Shown here: positions 27,502 through 35,025 of the stretch, piece after piece
Layout of the letters: each line of letters opens with the position of its first letter
How positions within the stretch are numbered: the stretch's first letter is position 1
Source: a virus
Direction: 5' to 3' (one strand)
DNA: 49,842 nucleotides
IMG/VR virus record: IMGVR_UViG_3300007520_000027
Coordinates: 1-49,842 of that record
Translations under genes and position numbers: made by a program
Notes under the pieces: generated by a model
Seen by the model: only the letters and a program-made list of their open reading frames with translations
Database searches by the model: none
Told to the model about the DNA's origin: nothing

Positions 27502-29544
27502 TTAAAATTTATGGCAAAAACCGAATGCCTCGTTAAATAAATTGTCCCAAGTTTTAATATGACCATCTAGTGAAAATTTTTCCACTATTGTTTTTCTTGC
27601 TTCTTTTCCCATTTTGTCTGCGAGTTCTTTATCTTTTGACAGAAGTTTAAGTCTATCTGCTGCTATATTAGGCTTATCTGGAGGATACAAAAAGCCATTG
27701 ACTCCATCTTTAATTATCTCTGGTATCATACAAGTGTTTGTAGAGACACAAGGAAGTCCACAAGACATAGCTTCTAATAGAGCACAAGGAATTGGAGAAA
27801 TCGTGCTAGTGTTTAAGAATATATAAGACTGTCTGTACTCTTGTACTAGTCCGCTTATACCTTCTGCTTTTTTACTAATTCCAGGAGTATCTCCAATAGG
27901 ATGGAATTTTAATTTTTCATATGAGTGAGTTTTAATTTCTTTATAAATATCCCACCCGCAACAATTATGAACAACAAACCCAGGATAAACAACGTAAGAT
28001 TGATCTTTAGATACTTCGCAGTTGTAAACAGTTCCTCTCCATTCAAAATCTATATCGACCTTCTTTATGGTATAAGAATATGCCTTATTTGCTTTAGACT
28101 CTGTAATGAGATCTTTACATTTTTCAAATTTTTGACCAGAGCTAGTTACCCTGTATATGGGAACTATGTTTCTATTAGATTTATTTGTTGTTCTTTTTTC
28201 AAACAAAATATTACATGCTACTCCAAAAGAATGAAGAATAGAACTTACTTGAGAAGCTAGTTTTCCTGAAATAGTAGAATAACACGATCTCTTAGAACCA
28301 TTTTTGCCATTTTCAAATGATCCGTCGCAAAACCAAAGTCCTTGCAAGATAGCTAATCTTGATTCTTGACTTCCGTTAAAAATAAAGTCAGGAATGCTTT
28401 TATTATAAGACTTTCCACCTATCTTGCTTTTTAACCACGACACAAATATCTTAGAAGTACAGTTTACCTTTATTGTTTTACAATTTTCTAGCTTGTTTCT
28501 GTCTCTATGCGAAATATATGCCTTTTGTCCAGTAATCTTATTAAGTATATCACACGCTCTCTCTGCTTCTTTTGTATCTTCTGTCTTAAAAACTATTTCA
28601 ATATTCCCTGTATCAGACAATGATCCATCTCCAATTATTAATCCAATAACCCAAGACAAATCTATACTTTCTGGATAAAAAGAATTTTGTTTATGACCTG
28701 GAAACTTTAAAATATCTCCTTCTCTAAGCATAGAAGCTTCTATATATTTTTCTTGACTGTCTCTAAGAACTCTTACAGAGTGATCGCTAGTAAACATCAA
28801 TGGCTTTTTATTATTGTCCACTAATATAGAAACCATCGGTCCAAAGTATTCTCTCTTGAATGTTTTTATAACACTGTTATAGTTGCCACTATCTGTAAGA
28901 ACTATATTCCCGACAGATATATTTTCTATATTTTTATATCCATTGTCTGTCAGAATTTTTTGGCCAGATGGCATACACCATCCCCTATTTTTATAATCAT
29001 TACAAACAGTGAGTATGTTGTTATTTTTTTCTATAGATGGTTCAGGACTAAATAAAGTTGAATCTACACCATGATGAATTATTCTAACTGATTTATCGTT
29101 TGGATCAGCTCCCCACTCTTTTGCACTATATTCACTAATATACACATTAAAATCACCACGCATATTCGACATACCCTGTATGGTTTTTTTATCCCACTCT
29201 ATAAATGGCAATGTGTGTTCGAGACTTATCAAGGGAATATTAAGTGAATCAGATATGTTTTTAGCTATTTCAAATTGTCCAAATTTATTTTGACTTAAAA
29301 CAATATCAAAGATTGTTCCAATGATAAACGGGTTTTCTTCGTTTTTAAGTAAAATATGATTATCTGGCAACATAGCATATGATTCATTCCAAGTTTTTAT
29401 ATTATTCCCTTGGTATAAATGAAACGTGTGTTCTAAGCCACTGAGATTAGATTGATATCTTTCGTGTGTTGGAAATGATAAGATATTATATTTATTGCTA
29501 TGATTATTCACTGCTTTTAATATTGAAGTATGTTTAGATTGCAT
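27502..29544 (-). CDS. GT4-type glycosyltransferase interrupted by an intein
   Basis: The gene encodes 680 residues; removing the intein at residues 190-527 leaves a 342-residue protein, normal for a GT-B glycosyltransferase. The N-extein (1-189) includes FDIVLSQNKFGQFEIA and IIHHGVDSTLFSPEP, a typical acceptor-domain end. The C-extein (528-680) holds FHPIGDT, GLVQEYRQSYIFLNTSTIS and LLEAMSCGLPCVST. In the C-terminal EX7E motif the first Glu is Ser (SPIPCALLE), so activity could differ from the family. The join restores NRGW-CCGWDIY. It stands in the glycan module; substrate unknown. No clear ribosome binding site was found in front of its ATG. Confidence 0.88.
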   Translation of the reverse strand: MQSKHTSILKAVNNHSNKYNILSFPTHERYQSNLSGLEHTFHLYQGNNIKTWNESYAMLPDNHILLKNEENPFIIGTIFDIVLSQNKFGQFEIAKNISDSLNIPLISLEHTLPFIEWDKKTIQGMSNMRGDFNVYISEYSAKEWGADPNDKSVRIIHHGVDSTLFSPEPSIEKNNNILTVCNDYKNRGWCMPSGQKILTDNGYKNIENISVGNIVLTDSGNYNSVIKTFKREYFGPMVSILVDNNKKPLMFTSDHSVRVLRDSQEKYIEASMLREGDILKFPGHKQNSFYPESIDLSWVIGLIIGDGSLSDTGNIEIVFKTEDTKEAERACDILNKITGQKAYISHRDRNKLENCKTIKVNCTSKIFVSWLKSKIGGKSYNKSIPDFIFNGSQESRLAILQGLWFCDGSFENGKNGSKRSCYSTISGKLASQVSSILHSFGVACNILFEKRTTNKSNRNIVPIYRVTSSGQKFEKCKDLITESKANKAYSYTIKKVDIDFEWRGTVYNCEVSKDQSYVVYPGFVVHNCCGWDIYKEIKTHSYEKLKFHPIGDTPGISKKAEGISGLVQEYRQSYIFLNTSTISPIPCALLEAMSCGLPCVSTNTCMIPEIIKDGVNGFLYPPDKPNIAADRLKLLSKDKELADKMGKEARKTIVEKFSLDGHIKTWDNLFNEAFGFCHKF
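27964..28977 (-). mobile_element. Intein in the GT4-type glycosyltransferase (338 aa)
   Basis: Residues 190-527 of the host protein. The first residue is Cys (CMPSGQKILTDNG, block A), block B has TSDH at 252-255, two LAGLIDADG motifs (WVIGLIIGDG 298-307 and ILQGLWFCDG 399-408) mark a homing endonuclease, and block F/G ends GFVVHN before Cys 528. It is therefore a full-size, apparently active element: splicing residues Cys1, block B His, penultimate His, terminal Asn and Cys+1 are all present. Insertion in a glycosyltransferase is unusual. Confidence 0.95.
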
Positions 29545-29545
29545 T

Positions 29546-30652
29546 TTATATTATCAATTCTTTAATTTTGTTTCCTACATTAACCCTAGATAAATTATTA
29601 ATTATTTCATTAGACCTTTGAATTTTGTCACCACTGTTATTTTTTGTAAAATACTTAAGCATCAATTCGCTCATCTCTTCTATATTTGGCCTAAACCAAA
29701 GTTCTTTAGATGAGTATAGCCCCATTGGTGCGTTATGATTCCCCAATGCTGGCGTTATAGATCCGTCTATTAGATCTCCGAAATCACTAGAGTATAAGTT
29801 ATAATCTTTGAACGCTCCAAAATTAGGAGCGATAATCTTATTTCCAAAAGCAATAGCATCAATTGCTGGATTACACCAGCTTTCTCCTCTACTCATAGTT
29901 ACAAATGTATCACAAGAAAGATGAAGAGATGCTAGTTTTTCCTCAGTAAGGAACTCTGATATAATAGCAATTTTTGGAAATTTTTTAACATTACGATTTA
30001 TTCCTGATCTTACTTTCATTTCTTCTATTATTTTCTTTAATTCTTCACTAGCTTGTCCAGATGTTTTTCCACTACTGTTAATTTTAATGACTAATAGAAC
30101 ATCATCGTTGTATGTGAAAGCATTAAAATACGAAAGCAATAGTTCTGGTAAATTTTTTCTAGTATTTAGCTCAGAAATAGTATAGAACTTATATGCAGAG
30201 TTATAAATATTGAATTCAAAAAACTCATACGACTTAGTATATTTATTTTTATTCACAGAGTGAGGTATGACTGTTCCCTTTTGGATACAATCATACACAC
30301 TTTTTTGCATATTACATGGATGAACTAGCTTGTCTACTAGTTTAATATGAGTTTTCCAGAAATTAAACGGAACACCAAGTGTCTCATACGCAAACGAACC
30401 AATGTTTATTACACCTTGTTTATACTGGAATTCACTTGGAAGATTGTATTGAAAAACTGCATCTACGTTGTTAAGATTAGTATTTTCTAATTGTAAGATA
30501 TCATCAGGAAGTTTAATAATATCATTTGTCATCTTGCATCTTCTACATGCTACATCTAATCCAGCTTCTTTTGCTGAATAAATATATTCTAATAATGCAT
30601 TTCCGTATCCGGTCCCAGATTGATATGGCCCGATAAATAATATTTTTTTCAT
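29546..30652 (-). CDS. GT4-type glycosyltransferase (GT-B fold)
   Basis: The 368-residue protein starts MKKILFIGPYQSGTGYGNAL, a GT-B N-terminal loop, and has VIPHSVNKNKYTK, the donor-domain strand FYTISELNTRKNLPELL, and RGESWCNPAIDAIAFGNKI, the EX7E-like motif, here E...D. It lacks an intein, unlike the two genes around it. The start overlaps the previous stop as ATGA, and the following gene begins two bases after the stop, so all three are co-translated. It should transfer a sugar to an unknown acceptor in the same pathway. Confidence 0.85.
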   Translation of the reverse strand: MKKILFIGPYQSGTGYGNALLEYIYSAKEAGLDVACRRCKMTNDIIKLPDDILQLENTNLNNVDAVFQYNLPSEFQYKQGVINIGSFAYETLGVPFNFWKTHIKLVDKLVHPCNMQKSVYDCIQKGTVIPHSVNKNKYTKSYEFFEFNIYNSAYKFYTISELNTRKNLPELLLSYFNAFTYNDDVLLVIKINSSGKTSGQASEELKKIIEEMKVRSGINRNVKKFPKIAIISEFLTEEKLASLHLSCDTFVTMSRGESWCNPAIDAIAFGNKIIAPNFGAFKDYNLYSSDFGDLIDGSITPALGNHNAPMGLYSSKELWFRPNIEEMSELMLKYFTKNNSGDKIQRSNEIINNLSRVNVGNKIKELII

Positions 30653-33360
30653 ACGATTTCCAATATCTCTTTCTTATCTTCTTTTTTACACTTATAATTT
30701 TCCCAACCATTATTATTTTCAACCATTGACATAAACATATCAACACAATCATTCTTTGTAAAACTTCCTCTTTGTCCACCTGCGTTATTTATATATCCAC
30801 AATTTAAAGATTTAAGTGTGTTTTGTTTAAAATATGAATTTTTTAAACTTGGTTGTTTTATAATATTATCAATGCACCAATCGACAAATAAATGATTTGA
30901 ATCATAGTTCATATCTGGTATTTGTTTTGGCGGAATAATAATATTAGGAACAGACTTGTCCCATGTATTATTTCTATCTATAATATCGATAGAATCTATG
31001 GCTTTTTCAAAAATATTTGCCGATCTTTGTAAAGAATAATTATCTCTAGCGTCACGAAAAACGCTTTCTGACATATCTGCAATTTCTTGTGGTTTTATCT
31101 TTAAGAAGTCATATGCTTTGTCACAAAGATCCTCGTTGTCTGGAAGAACTCTCATCTGTTCTGTTTCTATAACAGATTCGTAAAAAATTCTTTGTACTTT
31201 TATAGGCCAACATCCGTATACATTATTAACTTGTTCAGACATCGCACTATAATCTACAGCCATAGCCGGAATACCACAAGCCTTAGCTTCTGCTATCGGC
31301 ATAGAAAGTCCTTCACAAATTGAATATTGCACGTATAAATCAGCACAATTATATACTTCGCACAACTGATCTTGTGTTACTCCGTGATTAGTGTTTGGCA
31401 TATGAGCAGATAGATTTCCACAATGCTTACATCTAGATATTTCTCCTTCGAATCTAGAGACATAAAAATTGCTACAATTTCTACATACATATGTGCATAA
31501 AACTCTATGAGATATTTTGTTTCTTAGAATATGGCTGGACAAGTCAAATCCAACATCTGGATAAGAAGTATGGATATGCAAATAAACATCATCTTTATAC
31601 TTAACGTGATTTTTATTTAATTTATCTAAAAGTAATTTAAAAGAATCCATCAAGTCTGGATATAGCTTTCTTTTCTGATTACGCATTACAGAAAGTATTA
31701 CTTTGGAATCTCTTGGAATTCCAAGCTTTTCTTTTAATTCTTGTTTTCTATTAAGCGGCTTAAACACAGTTGGATCTACAGCGGGCCTAACTATGTCAAA
31801 TACCTTAATGTCTGGAGCTTGCTTTGCAAGTAATTTCTTTCCATATTCTGTATATGTCAAAAGAATATCTGTTTCTCTATAATCCGATATCCATTCTGGT
31901 TTTTGTGGTTCTCCATCTATAGTAGGCATACAGATGTACTTAAAATATTTCCTAAAAGGAGATTTGAGTTGAAACGAGGAACAATTATGAACAATAAAAT
32001 TTGTAACAAATGTATTATTGTCTTCTACTTCTAGATTGTATACTATCTTTTCAGCCTTATATTTTTTAATCCATCTAACGGTCATTGCTAGATGATTATT
32101 TATAAATCTTCTAGACTTAGATAGCCTGGAGACCGTTCCTTCGCAAAATAGCTCATGCCATTTATCAAAATCTGCTTTTGCTATGCTAATTATAAATCTG
32201 TCGTATGTCTTTTCTTCAATCTTTGTTTTCGATTGAGAAATAGAGCATTCTATTCCAAGCTTAATTAATAATATCCATGTTTGTCTTGCTAATTGTTCAG
32301 AAACAGTATAATATCTACCTCTTTTGGTATCAGAATTTGAACATCCGTCTCCATTGATCAATCCTTGTAAAAATTTACATAATTGATCTTTTGGTAAATC
32401 CATTATCCATTCTGGAATATATTTGCCATCAGCGTATTCTCCAAACCATTCAAGTAATTGACTAGCTATAATTTTAGATCCGATTCTTCTAGTTCTGCCT
32501 TCTCCATATTTTCCATCAACTCTACATTTATGAATAACTAAATTTTTATCTAATTCTAGAAAACTAGGAAGAACTTTATCTTCTACTAGTTTTAATTCTT
32601 TTGAATTACAAGAAATTTGTATTCCATCTTTCTTGTCTTTATGTTTCAAATAACATCCTTCTGCTACAAAAAATCCTAAAGAATATAGTAATTCATCAGA
32701 GTGTTCAGATACTTTATCTTTAAATTCTGGAATAGGAAAAAATACTTTCCCGGTTTTTTTAATTTCATTAGCAGGAACCCAATTTTCTTTAGGATTAAGA
32801 TACCACTGATGTTGGGACATATAAAGAACAGGATGTTCTGATGTCATTTCTGTCTCAAATCCCATTTTCAATGTTTTTATTTTTATAAAATCTTGATTAT
32901 GTATTCTATTCCCAGTCCTTATTACTTTTTTAGCTTCTCCAGTAATAGTTATAACGCTATCTCCTTCTTTGACTAATTGGATATTTTTAAATTTTCCATC
33001 GGACATTAAGACTGGAGTATCTTTAGAAAAACACATCCATTGGTCCCGTATGTCTATCAAGATATCAGGCTTAAAATCTAATAGGACATACTCTAACAAT
33101 GTTTTGCCAAACTGCCCATGTACGTCATTAGCATATTTTTGAAATAACTCTGACGACTTTTCAGGAATAGTAGAATAGTATTTCCATGGAAATCTTTTCA
33201 TTCTTGGGTCGTTTTCTGTAACATAGCTAGCATATTCTGCAATTTCATATTTGCCACTATTATATAAATGATTAATAACATGTCTAGATATACCAGAAAA
33301 TCCTGTGTTTAAACAAGATGCTTCGCTACAAAATAATATTCTTTTTTTAACCTTAGTCAT
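30649..33360 (-). CDS. Large GT4-type glycosyltransferase with intein and zinc ribbon
   Basis: The gene encodes 903 residues; without the intein (110-459) it is 553. The N-extein shows ILFCSEASCLNTGFSGISR and ILIDIRDQWM. The C-extein has the typical GT-B linker and donor domain: VFDIVRPAVDPTVFKP, KVILSVMRNQKRK and YSICEGLSMPIAEAKACG, with a proper EX7E (E683, E691). Inserted in the donor domain is a four-Cys zinc ribbon, C626, C629, C644 and C647 (YVCRNCSNF and SRCKHCGNL). About 190 further residues follow the donor domain, and the protein is well above the family's usual length. It overlaps the next gene by ATGA. The substrate is unknown. Confidence 0.9.
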   Translation of the reverse strand: MTKVKKRILFCSEASCLNTGFSGISRHVINHLYNSGKYEIAEYASYVTENDPRMKRFPWKYYSTIPEKSSELFQKYANDVHGQFGKTLLEYVLLDFKPDILIDIRDQWMCFSKDTPVLMSDGKFKNIQLVKEGDSVITITGEAKKVIRTGNRIHNQDFIKIKTLKMGFETEMTSEHPVLYMSQHQWYLNPKENWVPANEIKKTGKVFFPIPEFKDKVSEHSDELLYSLGFFVAEGCYLKHKDKKDGIQISCNSKELKLVEDKVLPSFLELDKNLVIHKCRVDGKYGEGRTRRIGSKIIASQLLEWFGEYADGKYIPEWIMDLPKDQLCKFLQGLINGDGCSNSDTKRGRYYTVSEQLARQTWILLIKLGIECSISQSKTKIEEKTYDRFIISIAKADFDKWHELFCEGTVSRLSKSRRFINNHLAMTVRWIKKYKAEKIVYNLEVEDNNTFVTNFIVHNCSSFQLKSPFRKYFKYICMPTIDGEPQKPEWISDYRETDILLTYTEYGKKLLAKQAPDIKVFDIVRPAVDPTVFKPLNRKQELKEKLGIPRDSKVILSVMRNQKRKLYPDLMDSFKLLLDKLNKNHVKYKDDVYLHIHTSYPDVGFDLSSHILRNKISHRVLCTYVCRNCSNFYVSRFEGEISRCKHCGNLSAHMPNTNHGVTQDQLCEVYNCADLYVQYSICEGLSMPIAEAKACGIPAMAVDYSAMSEQVNNVYGCWPIKVQRIFYESVIETEQMRVLPDNEDLCDKAYDFLKIKPQEIADMSESVFRDARDNYSLQRSANIFEKAIDSIDIIDRNNTWDKSVPNIIIPPKQIPDMNYDSNHLFVDWCIDNIIKQPSLKNSYFKQNTLKSLNCGYINNAGGQRGSFTKNDCVDMFMSMVENNNGWENYKCKKEDKKEILEIV
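31984..33033 (-). mobile_element. Intein in the large glycosyltransferase (350 aa)
   Basis: Residues 110-459. It starts CFSKDTPVLMSDGK (block A), has TSEH at 173-176 (block B), LAGLIDADG-type motifs YSLGFFVAEG (226-235) and FLQGLINGDG (330-339), block F VYNLEVEDNNTFVTN, and ends FIVHN before Cys 460. All splicing residues are present. It is as long as its neighbour's intein but inserted at a different site (DQWM-CSSF). Confidence 0.95.
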
Positions 33361-33362
33361 AA

Positions 33363-33917
33363 TTACGCACTCTTGATTTGTTTTTCAATTTCTTCTTTTA
33401 TTTTTGCAGGTGAATAAGACGGAGACTTTATTACTTTGCCGCTTAAGTTTTTAACTAAGAACTTGTCATGAGATATTTTATCAACCGTGGTTATATCGCT
33501 AGAACATTCTTCAATTTCTAATTCTTTCCATAATTTTGAAGAATTAGATCTATGAACTTCATTAAAGATTGGTTCCATGTCGATCCCCATAGCACTAGCT
33601 GTTCCACAATATCCTACTACATGTAAATCAGCAAGTCCATCTGCTACTTCGACAATATCAATCTCTTTCTCTTTATAGAATTCAATAGTTTTAAAATATT
33701 CTTTAAGATTCATTTCATTGATCTCAGAAACGTCTGGATTATTACTGGGAAAATGAACAGAGAGACCAAGTCCCTTTGTTATTGTCTCAAGAGCTTCTTC
33801 TAATATTAAAGAAGCACGTAACTTAGTCGTACTTTCGTCTATAGAACTAGGAGAATCCTTAGTTTCTTGTTTAAAATCTTTCATCCAATTTTTAATTAAT
33901 TCTTGTTCTTTTGTCAT
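33363..33917 (-). CDS. MazG-like NTP pyrophosphohydrolase
   Basis: The start has AGAAG in front. Residues 36-45 (SLILEEALET) and 90-98 (EVADGLADL) give the E-x2-E/E-x2-D metal sites of the all-alpha NTP pyrophosphohydrolase (MazG/HisE) superfamily, and GIDMEPIFNEVHRSNSSKLW is the conserved downstream helix and loop. These enzymes hydrolyse nucleoside triphosphates to monophosphates; in phages they are thought to adjust nucleotide pools or alarmone levels. The C-terminal 40 residues are an extra Lys/Ser-rich tail. It lies beside the adenine methyltransferase cluster and just upstream of the glycosyltransferases, in the same operon. Confidence 0.82.
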   Translation of the reverse strand: MTKEQELIKNWMKDFKQETKDSPSSIDESTTKLRASLILEEALETITKGLGLSVHFPSNNPDVSEINEMNLKEYFKTIEFYKEKEIDIVEVADGLADLHVVGYCGTASAMGIDMEPIFNEVHRSNSSKLWKELEIEECSSDITTVDKISHDKFLVKNLSGKVIKSPSYSPAKIKEEIEKQIKSA

Positions 33918-34126
33918 TATATCTTCTCTATTGTTATGTTTAATTTAACTACTGATAAGTTATCTAAATCTAGTATATTCTTAAGCTTATTACAAACAGC
34001 TTGTGCTGTTTTTTGAAACATATAAATTCTGCAATGTTGTATGTTGTTAGTCCACTTTACTTTATAATAATTTTGTTTTTTAAAATACTGATTATCTTTA
34101 TTAATTATTGCATATAGATAATTCAT
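33917..34126 (-). CDS. Small paralogous protein A, flanks adenine MTase (69 aa)
   Basis: I chose the ATG at 34126 over the upstream GTG at 34150; the gene overlaps the end of the methyltransferase gene by 26 bases. It reads MNYLYAIINKDNQYFKK, then NYYKVKWTN and TAQAVCNKLKN. A second gene on the other side of the methyltransferase (34825-35025) has the same sequence plan: VIINKHNKYYQ, HYKRTDWTE and RAKSICEQLEK. They are clearly paralogues with no known family; the shape (two strands, a Trp, then a helix) might be a small DNA- or protein-binding domain. No function is proposed. Confidence 0.6.
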   Translation of the reverse strand: MNYLYAIINKDNQYFKKQNYYKVKWTNNIQHCRIYMFQKTAQAVCNKLKNILDLDNLSVVKLNITIEKI

Positions 34127-34823
34127 TGATTCTTTTGAGTCCAATCTCACAAAATTCCTTTTCTTTCTCTATGCAAATATAGTCTCTATTAGTATTAAGA
34201 CACGCTAATGCAGTCGTACAACTTCCAGAACAATTATCTAAAACAATATCGTGTTCATTAGTATATGTTTTAATTAAATATTCAAATAATTTCAATGGTT
34301 TTTGTGTTGGATGCAACTTTTCTTTATCATACTTAAATTTTAAAACCGTTTTAGGATATCTTAGTCCATTGTTTATAGTTGTAACCTTTTTTTGTTCTCT
34401 ATAATTACTAGTTCCAACTCCGCTTGTACAAGAATAAGGTGTTCCTTCGGTAAATTGAGGATTGTATGTTGGTTGTTTGTTATAAAAAACCAATATAGAC
34501 TCATGATTTCTCAATGGTTGTTTTTTTGCATTTAAAAATCCCGTGCCTTGTTGTTTTTCCCATATCCATTCATATTTAAATTGCTTAGGATTACTCATCA
34601 CTAGAAACGAAGTAAATGGCTGAACAGATGTTAAAACAACTGCACCATTCTCTTTTATAATTCTGTTATATTGTTCCCATAATTTTTCTATAGGAATTAT
34701 TGAATCCCAAGAATTTCGACTAGTTATCCCGTATGGCAAATCCGAAAGTATCATGTTTATAGACTTATCTTTGATATCTTTCATAACTTCTAGACAATCA
34801 TTATTAATTATACTATTTTTCAT
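34101..34823 (-). CDS. DNA N6-adenine (or N4-cytosine) methyltransferase
   Basis: The 240-residue protein has SDLPYGITSRNSWD (motif IV, DLPY, residues 27-40), LHPTQKPLKLFEYLI and, near the C-terminus, IVLDNCSGSCTTALAC (motif I), so motif IV precedes motif I: the beta-type order of small N6-adenine or N4-cytosine methyltransferases. It transfers a methyl group from SAM to an exocyclic amine in DNA. The motif TxxLxPTQKP is common in phage orphan methylases. No partner endonuclease is visible, so it probably protects the phage genome from host restriction or regulates replication. Recognition specificity cannot be read from the sequence. Confidence 0.85.
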   Translation of the reverse strand: MKNSIINNDCLEVMKDIKDKSINMILSDLPYGITSRNSWDSIIPIEKLWEQYNRIIKENGAVVLTSVQPFTSFLVMSNPKQFKYEWIWEKQQGTGFLNAKKQPLRNHESILVFYNKQPTYNPQFTEGTPYSCTSGVGTSNYREQKKVTTINNGLRYPKTVLKFKYDKEKLHPTQKPLKLFEYLIKTYTNEHDIVLDNCSGSCTTALACLNTNRDYICIEKEKEFCEIGLKRINELSICNN

Positions 34824-34824
34824 A

Positions 34825-35025
34825 TTAAATTTTTATAACTTTCATATTCATGTTTTTACAATCATCCCACTTCTCTAATTGTTCACAGATGCTTTTAGCT
34901 CTTGTTTTACAGTTAAATGCTCTTGCTAAATATTTGTCTTCTGTCCAATCGGTTCTTTTGTAATGAGCATTTTGATAATATTTATTATGTTTGTTAATAA
35001 TAACAAATCGTTCTTCTGATGACAT
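34825..35025 (-). CDS. Small paralogous protein B, flanks adenine MTase (66 aa)
   Basis: The ATG at 35025 overlaps the cytosine methyltransferase stop as TAATG, which decides this start over a TTG at 35052. It is a paralogue of the 33917-34126 gene: VIINKHNKYYQNAHYKRTDW against AIINKDNQYFKKQNYYKVKW, and TRAKSICEQLE against KTAQAVCNKLK. It is one of a pair that encloses the adenine methyltransferase gene. The function is unknown. Confidence 0.65.
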   Translation of the reverse strand: MSSEERFVIINKHNKYYQNAHYKRTDWTEDKYLARAFNCKTRAKSICEQLEKWDDCKNMNMKVIKI

